34,089 bases of DNA from an uncultured Prevotellaceae bacterium (GTDB taxonomy: Bacteria; Bacteroidota; Bacteroidia; Bacteroidales; Bacteroidaceae), in NCBI GenBank assembly GCA_902800595.1, contig CADCFA010000013.1, positions 1-34,089 on the forward strand, written 5' to 3'. The position numbers and the translations under genes are program-made. Below the pieces are notes generated by a model. The model saw nothing but the letters and a program-made list of their open reading frames with translations. It was not told where the DNA came from and did not search any database. How positions within the stretch are numbered: position 1 is the first letter of the stretch; every line of letters starts with the position of its first letter. Of the stretch, positions 15,385 to 23,119 are shown piece after piece.

Positions 15385-15748
15385 CCAGGACTTTATATTG
15401 GAGTGACATCTTAACAGCCTCATCCTCCTCATCGGAAACGATGATATCTACTGTCAGTGTATCCTGATCCAGCACTTCTTTTGTAAAGGTGTATGTAGGC
15501 GTATCATTCGGCCCAACGATTTTCTTGAATCGGATAGTCTTCACGACAGTCAGTTGCAGAAGTTTACCATATTTCTGCTCCAGTAGTTCCTCACCCATCT
15601 GCATCAGACAAACGCCAGGCGTTATAGGGTTGCCAGGGAAATGGGCTTTATAAATACGGTGCTCAGGATTAAATCTCACTTGGCACTGATAGCTATCATC
15701 ATGCTGTGTCGTGGAAACCACTTCGAACAAATCATTAATCAGTTTCAT
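15374..15748 (-). CDS. ApeI-like hotdog 3-hydroxyacyl-ACP dehydratase
   Basis: This 124-residue single hotdog domain has the FabZ-type helix motif KAHFPGNPITPGV, with the catalytic His at residue 36. The acidic partner of FabZ (Glu in LEAMAQ) is replaced by Gln50 in CLMQMGEEL. It probably dehydrates 3-hydroxyacyl chains on the operon's ACPs to build conjugated double bonds. The missing Glu may be supplied by the other hotdog protein encoded at 19656-20090, which keeps Glu but lacks the His motif. It overlaps the preceding gene by 4 nt. The family is clear, and the exact partner is inference. Confidence 0.87.
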   Translation of the reverse strand: MKLINDLFEVVSTTQHDDSYQCQVRFNPEHRIYKAHFPGNPITPGVCLMQMGEELLEQKYGKLLQLTVVKTIRFKKIVGPNDTPTYTFTKEVLDQDTLTVDIIVSDEEDEAVKMSLQYKVLDEA

Positions 15749-16200
15749 TCTTCGTCTATAATTGGAGTAAATGTATATTTTATCTTGAATCGGTTGTTCG
15801 TCAGAATCATCTCACCATCTGACGAGAACAGGAGTTCCTTACTGCGCTTCTTTGTATTCTGCTGTAATTGGAAATTAGCAAAGAAGAACGAGAGGTCTTT
15901 CTTCAGTATTTTGCGGATATACCACTTGTCTAAAAACGGTGGGAGATTCGACAACTTGGTTTTACCCTCTTTGTATTCAAAGTCAAAAGCTGTGAGGCCA
16001 AATTCATTGATGACAGTACCGATCATCTCTGACGACGATACCATCTTTATGACACAGATACCTGAAATATCATTGCCTCTCACCTGCAACAACAGGTTAT
16101 ACTGTTTGATGACTGCAGAGTCGGTATCGACAGCGTCGGCCAGACAGGGCAGTTGGCAGAGCAGCAACAACAGACTAATTAACCTTAAATACGCTTTCAT
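15745..16200 (-). CDS. Exported protein of polyene operon (LolB/DUF3261-like position)
   Basis: This is a 151-residue protein with a signal peptide (KAYLRLISLLLLLCQLPCLA). Its mature part is beta-rich, for example QYNLLLQVRGNDISGICVIK followed by GTVINEFGLTAFDFEYKEGK. Size, predicted fold and the position next to lolA recall the LolB-like/DUF3261 proteins that accompany LolA and MMPL genes in APE clusters, but no canonical lipobox is visible and similarity is weak. It overlaps the 3' end of lolA by 26 nt. The likely role is receiving the exported lipid at the outer membrane; this comes from context, not from a recognised domain. Confidence 0.72.
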   Translation of the reverse strand: MKAYLRLISLLLLLCQLPCLADAVDTDSAVIKQYNLLLQVRGNDISGICVIKMVSSSEMIGTVINEFGLTAFDFEYKEGKTKLSNLPPFLDKWYIRKILKKDLSFFFANFQLQQNTKKRSKELLFSSDGEMILTNNRFKIKYTFTPIIDEE

Positions 16201-16807
16201 TAATTGCTGCGTTTATCTTGGGAGTAACCAATTTGACAACAGTATATTCACCTGACTTCTCAATCATCTTGATGGTATCTACCATCGTCAGAGCAGAGTT
16301 GAAATAAACCTCAATGGAAGAATATACCTGCTTCACCTCTTTCTTCTTAGGCTGCATCTTGGCGAAATAAATATCACCTGACTTGTATAATTCCACATTG
16401 AAGTCAGAAGAATTTTTGATTCCTCCACCTGTTATGGTATTCAGGATAATCGTCGAGATCTGACGGAAAATCTTGTTGCCCTGAATATCAATACTCTTTG
16501 TTGTTTTAGCTGACTTGATCTGTACCTTATCACCATTCATGATAAACGTATAATCATAAGGTGAAGTATATTGCCATCTGATCTTATCGGGTTTCTTAAA
16601 GTACAATATGCCCTTCGACTGCATCTCCTTACTTAGGATTTTCATTCGCTTAGACTGCACGAAATCGCACTGAAGCGAACGCAATGCATTTGACGACTGA
16701 TCCATCTTCGCCAGCACTTGTTTTTCCTGTTCGCTCGTCAGCTTTGTCTGTCCCATCACTGAGAGAGCAGATAAGCATGTCAACAATATCACAAATGATC
16801 TCAACAT
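16175..16807 (-). CDS. LolA-like periplasmic lipid carrier
   Basis: This 210-residue exported protein has a signal peptide ending near SVMGQ. Family features are LRSLQCDFVQSKRMKILSKE (about 42-61) and GILYFKKPDKIRWQYTSP (about 65-82), the usual LolA beta-barrel start. LolA normally shuttles lipoproteins to the outer membrane. APE-type clusters carry a dedicated LolA thought to ferry the polyene lipid after MMPL export. It follows the small membrane protein gene after 21 nt. Because it lies in this operon it is probably the specialised copy, not the housekeeping lolA. Confidence 0.88.
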   Translation of the reverse strand: MLRSFVILLTCLSALSVMGQTKLTSEQEKQVLAKMDQSSNALRSLQCDFVQSKRMKILSKEMQSKGILYFKKPDKIRWQYTSPYDYTFIMNGDKVQIKSAKTTKSIDIQGNKIFRQISTIILNTITGGGIKNSSDFNVELYKSGDIYFAKMQPKKKEVKQVYSSIEVYFNSALTMVDTIKMIEKSGEYTVVKLVTPKINAAINESVFKVN

Positions 16808-16828
16808 ATTATAATCAAATATTAAATT

Positions 16829-17185
16829 CTACTTTGCTATGAGTACGCATCCTGAAAGAATCAGGAAAACACCAAGCCATCTCTCAAACGAGATTTGCTC
16901 GTGGAAGAAAATCATGGCAGCGAACATACCCATCACATAACTCATACTAACCATCGGATAAGCCATACTGAAGGGGAAGTTCTTTATGATATACATCCAG
17001 AGAATGGAGCCGGCAGCAAAGAAAATGCCACAGCCGATAAACTGCCAATTGATGAATAATCTGCCGAAATAACCCCAGGAGAAAGAGAAATCGCCCGCTT
17101 TCAACAGACCATATTTCATCAGCACCTGTCCGCCTGTCAAAAGCGCACACTGCAATAGAGATATGGGTAATAGTTTCAGAATCAT
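16829..17185 (-). CDS. Small DMT/EmrE-like membrane protein, four helices
   Basis: This 118-residue protein has four hydrophobic helices. LTGGQVLMKYGL near residues 18-29 and the closing WLGVFLILSGCVLIAK are typical of the EmrE/ArnE-ArnF branch of the DMT superfamily. The start is set at ATG 17185 because it overlaps the previous stop as ATGA; a longer frame from 17230 lacks this coupling. ArnE/F-like proteins flip lipid-linked sugars across the inner membrane. Beside the GT2-acyltransferase and exporter genes, a lipid-intermediate flippase role is plausible but unproven. Confidence 0.82.
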   Translation of the reverse strand: MILKLLPISLLQCALLTGGQVLMKYGLLKAGDFSFSWGYFGRLFINWQFIGCGIFFAAGSILWMYIIKNFPFSMAYPMVSMSYVMGMFAAMIFFHEQISFERWLGVFLILSGCVLIAK

Positions 17186-18168
17186 ATTCCTTTCAAAAGT
17201 ACCAACGAACAATCGCCATTCATGGTGCAATTCACAAGCAGCATCACAGACATATGTTGTTTCTTCATCAGATGAGCTGCTGCATAGAGTCCTAAGGCTG
17301 ACGCTGTATAGTTTTCACCAAAAAGATGTTTATACTTTAGATGCTGAGCCAGAGAGAACCATTCATCCAATACAGGCTGATACAGTCGGTCATTCTTGGG
17401 ATTCCCATTCACACCCGTCATCACCATCTGAATATCCTCTATCTGTATATGAGCCGCTTTCAGCAGATGTCCCAAGTGCTTCCCGACATTCTGGAGTGAT
17501 CGCATTCTGAATACGCTAACACCTGCCAGTTCACAAAGATTGTCTGACGATTCCTGCGTATTGAGCATCATCGACATGGCACACTCACCACAGGGTACCA
17601 TTCCTTCTACACCTACATAACCCGTTTTCTGAAGCAATTCGAAATACGACTCCACCATCTCATCATGACCACCTACAAGTGCATTGGATATCATTCCTAA
17701 ATTGATTTGCATCCAAGCATCCTTTAAGGCTAAATCGAAACTGATACCACCATGCGAGTAAGTGGTATTATAGCTATGAGTGCCCGTGTAGATGCTAATA
17801 GCAGAGCTCACAGTGTTATGCGTAGTCTGCATAAAATAAGTTGGACTCAACGATTCTTCCCCATTCTCCGTCAGTGCATCCAAAAACTTCTCCGTATAAT
17901 CCAGGCTTCCGATGCTCGTACCTGTGATGATGGCATCAGGATGTTCAATCCCCGTTTCTTTCAAGACCTTCAACGAGGTTACCAAGGCTCTCTTCATGAT
18001 GCTGCCCATGCGGCGTGCCTCATTGGGTGCGATATACTCACGAAAAGCGGGATTCACGGCTTTTACGAAAGGTTCTGCATACGTTATGGGTTGCTCCATC
18101 CATTCTTCAGAAAGTGGATTCTGAATGGATATCTGTTCTGCGGCTTGAATATAGATCTTTCCCATCAT
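17182..18168 (-). CDS. ApeC-like chain-length factor (inactive ketosynthase)
   Basis: This 328-residue thiolase-fold protein aligns with ketosynthases but has lost every catalytic residue. The Cys region reads TTYSHGG (about 135-141), the first His region reads GVNGNPKND in place of HGTGTPND, and the second lacks the GH motif (LFGENYTASALG). This matches the chain-length-factor-type partner (ApeC) that pairs with an active ketosynthase in APE synthases to set the polyene length. It is translationally coupled to the ketosynthase gene (ATGA overlap at 18168-18165), which supports an obligate heterodimer. Confidence 0.85.
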   Translation of the reverse strand: MMGKIYIQAAEQISIQNPLSEEWMEQPITYAEPFVKAVNPAFREYIAPNEARRMGSIMKRALVTSLKVLKETGIEHPDAIITGTSIGSLDYTEKFLDALTENGEESLSPTYFMQTTHNTVSSAISIYTGTHSYNTTYSHGGISFDLALKDAWMQINLGMISNALVGGHDEMVESYFELLQKTGYVGVEGMVPCGECAMSMMLNTQESSDNLCELAGVSVFRMRSLQNVGKHLGHLLKAAHIQIEDIQMVMTGVNGNPKNDRLYQPVLDEWFSLAQHLKYKHLFGENYTASALGLYAAAHLMKKQHMSVMLLVNCTMNGDCSLVLLKGI

Positions 18169-19361
18169 TCCTTCACTTTAGAGATTATCAATGAGGAATC
18201 GTTACCACCAAACCCAAAAGCATTTGTCAGGATATGCTCGATTCGGGGATTTTCTACCTGCTCTGTAACAGGCAGAATACCTTGTTCCATTGGAGTACTC
18301 CAATTAAGGTTTTGAGGTATGAACTGGTGCTCAAGTGCCAATAGACAGAATACTGCCTCGATACTACCAGACGCGCTGGTGGTATGACCTGTAAACGACT
18401 TAGTAGATGATACAGGCGGATAATGCTCACCAAACACACGTTTGATGGCTCTGCTCTCCGATTCATCATTGTTTGGTGTGCCAGTACCATGAGCATTGAT
18501 ATACTGAATGTCTGACGGTTTCAGACCAGCAGCATTCAAGGCAGCATTCATCGCCAGAAACGCGCCATCGCCTTCTGGTGAAGAGGCTGTCTGGTGGAAC
18601 GCATCACAAGTATTGGCATAACCGCTCAATACAAATCTGGGCATTAGTCCACGCTGACGCGCCGAGTCAGCTGTCTCCATTACCAAAAAGGCTGCACCTT
18701 CTCCGAGATTCAGTCCTGCCCGATCCCTGTCAAAAGGCCTACAAGGCTGATGATCTAGTATCATCAAGGCGTTAAAGCCATTGAGATGGAACAGCGACAA
18801 GCACTCTGTACCTCCGACGACAACGATATCGGCTAATCCACAGCGCAACATATTCGCGCCAGTAATGATTGCATTAGTAGCCGACGAACAAGCTGTTGAG
18901 ACTGTTGCCATCGATGCGAAATCGCCGAAACCTTCTGCTATCAGTTCTGTACACGATGCACAGTTGTGCGTCGCTATCTCCGCAATTTCCCGACCACAGC
19001 CAGGCTCTTGAGCATGAATCTGCTCTCGTCGGTCCATCCCACCAACTGTTGTACCAGAGATAAAATGAACCTCATCAAAAGGTTCCCCTAGAAGACGAGC
19101 ATCCATCAATGCCTCCTTCAGCGCCAACTTACCTATCAATGCCGAACGGGTATAGCTTTTGCTATCCCCCAGCCCAAGTAAGGCTACCATATCTTCATTG
19201 CTCAACTGCACCTCGCCTACAGGCAGATCAGTATGACTGGATGAGAGATATCTGATAGGACGAATACCTGACCGGCCTGTCTGAAGAGCAGCTAATGTCT
19301 CCTCTTTACCGATACCTATTGCAGATGCAACACCTGCTCCTGTTATATAAATCGGCTCCAA
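18165..19361 (-). CDS. Beta-ketoacyl-ACP synthase (FabF/ApeO-like)
   Basis: This 398-residue elongating ketosynthase extends the acyl chain by decarboxylative condensation with malonyl-ACP. The active-site triad is intact: Cys158 in VSTACSSA, His291 in NAHGTGTPNND, and His326 in KSFTGHTTSASG. The length is slightly under the usual 410-415. It is followed directly by its probable heterodimer partner, the chain-length factor, and preceded by an ACP gene 12 nt upstream. It is the only catalytically complete ketosynthase in the operon, whereas typical APE clusters have a further one. No built-in starter specificity can be read from the sequence. Confidence 0.93.
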   Translation of the reverse strand: MEPIYITGAGVASAIGIGKEETLAALQTGRSGIRPIRYLSSSHTDLPVGEVQLSNEDMVALLGLGDSKSYTRSALIGKLALKEALMDARLLGEPFDEVHFISGTTVGGMDRREQIHAQEPGCGREIAEIATHNCASCTELIAEGFGDFASMATVSTACSSATNAIITGANMLRCGLADIVVVGGTECLSLFHLNGFNALMILDHQPCRPFDRDRAGLNLGEGAAFLVMETADSARQRGLMPRFVLSGYANTCDAFHQTASSPEGDGAFLAMNAALNAAGLKPSDIQYINAHGTGTPNNDESESRAIKRVFGEHYPPVSSTKSFTGHTTSASGSIEAVFCLLALEHQFIPQNLNWSTPMEQGILPVTEQVENPRIEHILTNAFGFGGNDSSLIISKVKE

Positions 19362-19373
19362 AATACTATAGCT

Positions 19374-19634
19374 TTACTTCGTACGGTTTGCCTGAATGAA
19401 TTCTGCCATCACTCTGACAGATTTGAACACCTTTCTGCCGTCTTTGGGGTCTTGCAACTTGATACCATATTTCTTCTCCAGAAGCACTATTAACTCAAGT
19501 GCATCGATAGAGTCCAGACCTAAACCGTCATCACCAAACAGAGGAGCATCATAATCCAAATCCTCAGGTGTCATGTCTTCTAAGTTAAGAGCCTCAATGA
19601 TATCATTCTTAACTTCTAGCATTAATTCTTCCAT
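19374..19634 (-). CDS. Acyl carrier protein 2
   Basis: This 86-residue acyl carrier protein carries the phosphopantetheine site in LGLDSIDALEL (Ser42). The overall composition is acidic and helical as expected. It is one of two ACPs of the operon, this one immediately before the ketosynthase gene. Compared with ACP 1 it has a longer loop before helix II (FGDDGLGL). The two may carry starter and extender units, or growing and finished chains; the sequence does not say which. Confidence 0.92.
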   Translation of the reverse strand: MEELMLEVKNDIIEALNLEDMTPEDLDYDAPLFGDDGLGLDSIDALELIVLLEKKYGIKLQDPKDGRKVFKSVRVMAEFIQANRTK

Positions 19635-19655
19635 TATTTTCCTTTAATTAAATGT

Positions 19656-20090
19656 TTATCCTTCTGCCTCAATAGCTGTTGAGGCAAGTTTCATACGAGC
19701 CTCTGCTATCACCTCACCATTCACCTTGGTACATACACTGGCTAATGTCATGTCAAGGACATCCATCAGAATGTGTACCTCTGTGGTCAAATGGTCATTC
19801 AACATGGGCTGACGATATATTTTCAAATTCTTAATTTCACCGATAAAACCCAATTTGATGGGGTTGTTGTTCATCAGATTCACACATCCCATTCTGGCAG
19901 CACACGACTGCGCCATATTCTCTACAATACCAGCTGAAGACAGTTTGTTGTCATCCAGGAGAATATTGTCCTGACGAACCAAGAACTCAGTCACTGCATC
20001 GGTATCATCACAACTCAGGATTTTATCCACCATCATAAACGGAGGACGCTGAGGGATGAGAGAGGTCATTTCCAACTGTTCTAACTCCAT
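19656..20090 (-). CDS. ApeP-like hotdog dehydratase subunit
   Basis: This is a 144-residue hotdog-fold protein of the FabZ/FabA superfamily, opening with LIPQRPPFMMVDKIL. The acidic residue of the central helix is kept in VENMAQSCAAR (Glu57 from this start). The GHFPG motif bearing the FabZ catalytic His is absent: the aligned region reads LLDDNKLSSAG. This is the ApeP-type pattern, complementary to the ApeI-like protein that keeps the His but not the acid. ATG 20090 is preferred, 2 nt after the ACP stop; a GTG at 20096 overlapping the stop is the alternative. Confidence 0.82.
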   Translation of the reverse strand: MELEQLEMTSLIPQRPPFMMVDKILSCDDTDAVTEFLVRQDNILLDDNKLSSAGIVENMAQSCAARMGCVNLMNNNPIKLGFIGEIKNLKIYRQPMLNDHLTTEVHILMDVLDMTLASVCTKVNGEVIAEARMKLASTAIEAEG

Positions 20091-20092
20091 AA

Positions 20093-20341
20093 TCACTTCT
20101 GCTTCAACTCGGCCTCGAGATAGTCAATAAACTGTGAGAGGGTTACAACACCCTTCATCTTTTCGATATTCACTCTGACACCAAAGGTTGAAAGAACCAC
20201 TGCCACGATGTCCACATAATCCAAACTGTCTATTCCCATATCCTCATTCAGTCTGGATTCAGGAAACACCTTGTCTTCTTCAATCTCAAGGTCGTCAATG
20301 AGAAATGCTTTCACTTTCTCTTCAATTTCTTTTCTTTCCAT
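20093..20341 (-). CDS. Acyl carrier protein 1
   Basis: This 82-residue acyl carrier protein has the phosphopantetheine attachment motif MGIDSLDYVDI (Ser39). The N-terminal segment KVKAFLIDDLEIEEDKVFPE is standard for the family. It starts 1 nt after the methyltransferase stop and is followed by the ApeP-like gene at 2 nt. It presumably holds the polyene intermediates during elongation and dehydration and needs a phosphopantetheinyl transferase, which is not encoded in this window. Confidence 0.93.
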   Translation of the reverse strand: MERKEIEEKVKAFLIDDLEIEEDKVFPESRLNEDMGIDSLDYVDIVAVVLSTFGVRVNIEKMKGVVTLSQFIDYLEAELKQK

Positions 20342-20342
20342 A

Positions 20343-21458
20343 TTATTTGTTTGTTGATTTTGCTTTTTGGGCTACGATTATTGTATGTCCCAGTCCGAGA
20401 TGGTCATATAACTTTTCTATCTCCAAGCCGGCTTCATGGATGCACTGTTCCATATCATTAGTATTATACATCTTGGAATTGCCGTTGGCCATTGCCGTAA
20501 AATACAGACTCGTCATTGTGAGACAAAGGGCTGCTGTATCATACTTCTGGCGATCCCACAATGTCTCCATGATAAAGATACGCGTGTCGGCTGTCATTGC
20601 CTCTTGTGCCCGTTTCAGGATACTGACAATCTGATCCATACTGAAGCAATCCAGGAACTGACTCATCCAAATGGCATCCAATCCTTCCTGTTTAGGAAAT
20701 GTGGCCTGCTCATCAAGGAAGTTGATTGGGAATCCCTTGATGCGCTCTGCCCCCTTCTTGCCTGCTGTATCCTGCTGCATCATCTTGATTTGCTGGGGCA
20801 GGTCGAGAATGGTCACTTCTGCTTCATCGCTATAGCCTACGCACTGCAGAGCCCATTTACCAGTATTGCCACCCACATCGTAGAGCTTCTTCACATGATA
20901 CTCGTCGAACACGATATTTAGAGCTTCTTCAAACGACTCGTCACTATAGAAATGGTCGAAATTCAGCCAACTCTCTTTCACCTGATCAGGAAATTCCGAC
21001 AGTCCCTCATACAGAGTTGGCCAGTTGCCAAGCGTCTTAAGTCCAACAGGTTCCCCATGCTTCAGCGATTCATCCAAATAGAACATACCTCTGTAGTTCA
21101 CATCGTGATTCAGGTCTATATTCACTCGTGTAGATTTATCATTCAATAAAAACCAGCCTGCTTTAGTGATACAGAAACGGTCTGTTTCCTGATTCACCAT
21201 AACAATACCAATTGAGAGAGAGGCCTCCAACAGGCATTTTACAGCATAATCTGAGCATTTAATCTGCTCACATATTTCCTGTTTGGTAAGACCATTCTCA
21301 GATTGGTTTATCAGCTCTAGGATACCCCATTTCACCATGATGCGCGCCGTCTGGAACACCACTGGCCCCCAGGCTATGATTTGAGCGTAATGCTGAGCTT
21401 CACCTGCCGATTGCCGGTCTTGTGTATAGACCTTCTGTAAACCTTTATTTAACTTCAT
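20343..21458 (-). CDS. SAM-dependent O-methyltransferase
   Basis: This 371-residue enzyme has the two-part layout of plant-type/hydroxyneurosporene O-methyltransferases: an N-terminal winged-helix dimerisation domain (about 20-110, with LTKQEICEQIKCSDYAVKCL), then a Rossmann domain with the SAM motif LYDVGGNTGKW (about 192-202). It most likely methylates a phenolic hydroxyl of an aromatic head group, which would supply indirect evidence that the product is an aryl polyene. The start is ambiguous. ATG 21458 (MKLNKGLQ) fits the family better; ATG 21485 overlaps the upstream stop by 8 nt and would add nine residues. Confidence 0.87.
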   Translation of the reverse strand: MKLNKGLQKVYTQDRQSAGEAQHYAQIIAWGPVVFQTARIMVKWGILELINQSENGLTKQEICEQIKCSDYAVKCLLEASLSIGIVMVNQETDRFCITKAGWFLLNDKSTRVNIDLNHDVNYRGMFYLDESLKHGEPVGLKTLGNWPTLYEGLSEFPDQVKESWLNFDHFYSDESFEEALNIVFDEYHVKKLYDVGGNTGKWALQCVGYSDEAEVTILDLPQQIKMMQQDTAGKKGAERIKGFPINFLDEQATFPKQEGLDAIWMSQFLDCFSMDQIVSILKRAQEAMTADTRIFIMETLWDRQKYDTAALCLTMTSLYFTAMANGNSKMYNTNDMEQCIHEAGLEIEKLYDHLGLGHTIIVAQKAKSTNK

Positions 21459-21477
21459 GCTACAATTTCGTTTTGTT

Positions 21478-22353
21478 CTACTCATCCACCCAAATATCGA
21501 AATAGTTAAACCACTGCAATGGGTAGTCGCTGAGTATTTTTTCTATTTCTGCTGTATATAAATCTGCCAACTGCTGTCTCTGTTCACGATGGGGCAATGT
21601 CTTGTCGTAATCCAGGAATGTGATTCTTCCATCGTATGATCCGTCCTTCATCTTCATCGCACTGACCATATAGACATCTACGCCCCTATTGACTGCCAGA
21701 GAAAACGGACCTCTTGACAGATTTACCTTAAAGCCGTGAATCTTTGAATGTATTACCTTTTTAGGATTACTGAACCGATCTGCATACACACTCAGTGCCT
21801 CACCCCGATCCAAACAATCCACAATATCCATGATATCCATTTCACCAGTTCCTACAGGTATTAACTTGAAACCCATCTGGGCGAACTGATTCTTACGATA
21901 TTCCATGAATTCCTTTTTTTCCCCACCATACACCAGCACATTACATGGTTTGGATTGTCTCAGGTTATAACCCGCAATCTCACTACAACCGATATGTGCA
22001 TGCAACATTACTATCGGCTGGTCCTTTTTCAAATGCTGGTAATAATAATCTTGCCCTTTGGAGTGAATCTCAAACTCACGACCAGCATACATCGCAAACT
22101 TATCAATAACAGTTTGACCAAAAAGACAGTGGTTTCGATACGTACTCAACAAAGCTTTCAAGCATCCCTGCCCTCTCCGCTTCCGGAAATACTGATAAGC
22201 AAATCTGGCACCTGGACTAAACAGCATCGCTACAGGAATGACGAAGACTTCCATAAAGCCATAAACATAACGGATATTCACCTTTTTCAGCAACACTATC
22301 AAAGTGCGATGCATCCAGGCATTTCCAAACAATTTTCTGTTCTTATTCTCCAT
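21478..22353 (-). CDS. LpxL/HtrB-like acyltransferase
   Basis: This 291-residue protein of the lipid A biosynthesis acyltransferase family has the HX4E site HIGCSE (His120, Glu125) and the C-terminal region PLQWFNYFDIW typical of the family. A hydrophobic N-terminal segment (about 28-48) may anchor it to the inner membrane. LpxL-type enzymes use acyl-ACP donors, which suits an operon with its own ACPs. It may place the polyene or a fatty acid on a lipid or sugar acceptor. Its ATG shares one base with the antiterminator stop (TAATG). Confidence 0.87.
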   Translation of the reverse strand: MENKNRKLFGNAWMHRTLIVLLKKVNIRYVYGFMEVFVIPVAMLFSPGARFAYQYFRKRRGQGCLKALLSTYRNHCLFGQTVIDKFAMYAGREFEIHSKGQDYYYQHLKKDQPIVMLHAHIGCSEIAGYNLRQSKPCNVLVYGGEKKEFMEYRKNQFAQMGFKLIPVGTGEMDIMDIVDCLDRGEALSVYADRFSNPKKVIHSKIHGFKVNLSRGPFSLAVNRGVDVYMVSAMKMKDGSYDGRITFLDYDKTLPHREQRQQLADLYTAEIEKILSDYPLQWFNYFDIWVDE

Positions 22354-23024
22354 TATTTGAATTTCTCAATAAACGCGGTAGGGATATAGGCGGTAGAAAT
22401 CAGTCCTATCTTTGATAACGAGAGTACAACCCTCTGTTGACCAGAAACCCGCGCCACTTTCCCAATGACCCCTTTGAATAGACCGTCAATGACCTTAACC
22501 GTCTCGCCTCCCTTGAATCGGCACTTTGCCGGATCCACATACATAATATGCTCATTCTGACTTTTCGTGGCACGGATAAAATTCTCCATCTCGCTACTAG
22601 GGATAATTAATGGCGGGTTGGTGAGATCATCCTTCGTAATGAAGTGGTTATAATAGAACGTCAGGAAGGAAAGTTCTGGCGTAAACTTGACATATTCATT
22701 TGCCTTTGTCTCTGTAGTATAGGCAAACAAGAGGTTAGGCAACAGGTTCTCCAACATCCGTTTACGCTTACCATTCACCTGCTTATCTACCAAACGCTTA
22801 GCCACATAAGTATAGGTTCCATGCTCAACAAGAAAGTCTGAAGCCTTATCTTCCCGTCCATATGAGGCTCTGAACACAAACCATTTTTTGCCTGGCGATG
22901 GTGCATACTTCACCGACACCCCTGTTTGTGAGCTTGTAGCTTCGGGGAAGGCATCAAGGGCAAGCTTGGTGCAAGGAGAATTGTTCTCATCTCTACGGAG
23001 ATTCACATTAGACAATGTGCCCAT
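22353..23024 (-). CDS. UpxY-type (NusG-like) transcription antiterminator
   Basis: Residues about 32-145 form an NGN domain (KWFVFRASYGREDKA, then KRMLENLLPNLLF). Residues about 172-222 form a KOW domain (FKGGETVKVIDGLFKGVIGK). This 223-residue layout matches UpxY family antitermination factors, best known from Bacteroides capsule operons, which bind RNA polymerase early in their own operon and suppress termination. It is the first gene of this 16-kb operon. The start at 23024 is chosen because a promoter box (23049-23042) lies within any longer frame, whose extra residues are encoded by a T-rich tract. Confidence 0.9.
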   Translation of the reverse strand: MGTLSNVNLRRDENNSPCTKLALDAFPEATSSQTGVSVKYAPSPGKKWFVFRASYGREDKASDFLVEHGTYTYVAKRLVDKQVNGKRKRMLENLLPNLLFAYTTETKANEYVKFTPELSFLTFYYNHFITKDDLTNPPLIIPSSEMENFIRATKSQNEHIMYVDPAKCRFKGGETVKVIDGLFKGVIGKVARVSGQQRVVLSLSKIGLISTAYIPTAFIEKFK

Positions 23025-23041
23025 TTCCTTAGAATCGGGCG

Positions 23042-23049
23042 CAAAAGTA
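23042..23049 (-). promoter_or_regulatory. Promoter -7 box of the 17-gene polyene operon
   Basis: TACTTTTG on the minus strand matches TAnnTTTG, 17 nt before the antiterminator start codon. The sequence upstream is a long T-rich tract (23052-23080) with no clear TTTG -33 box. The leader would be about 12 nt, which is short for an RNA element that recruits an UpxY factor. Recruitment sequences may lie within the coding region or on the non-template strand. Confidence 0.6.
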
Positions 23050-23119
23050 ACAAAAAAAAACAGAAAAAAAGAAAAAATGAATAGAAATAAAATGGTTTTA
23101 GCTAAAAAAGCAATTTGTA

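Noticed and set aside
23052-23100. Intrinsic terminator between the HD hydrolase gene and the antiterminator gene
   Set aside because: There is a long T-rich tract on the minus strand but no GC-rich hairpin before it; the only dyad (TTTTAGCTAAAA) is AT-rich and too short.
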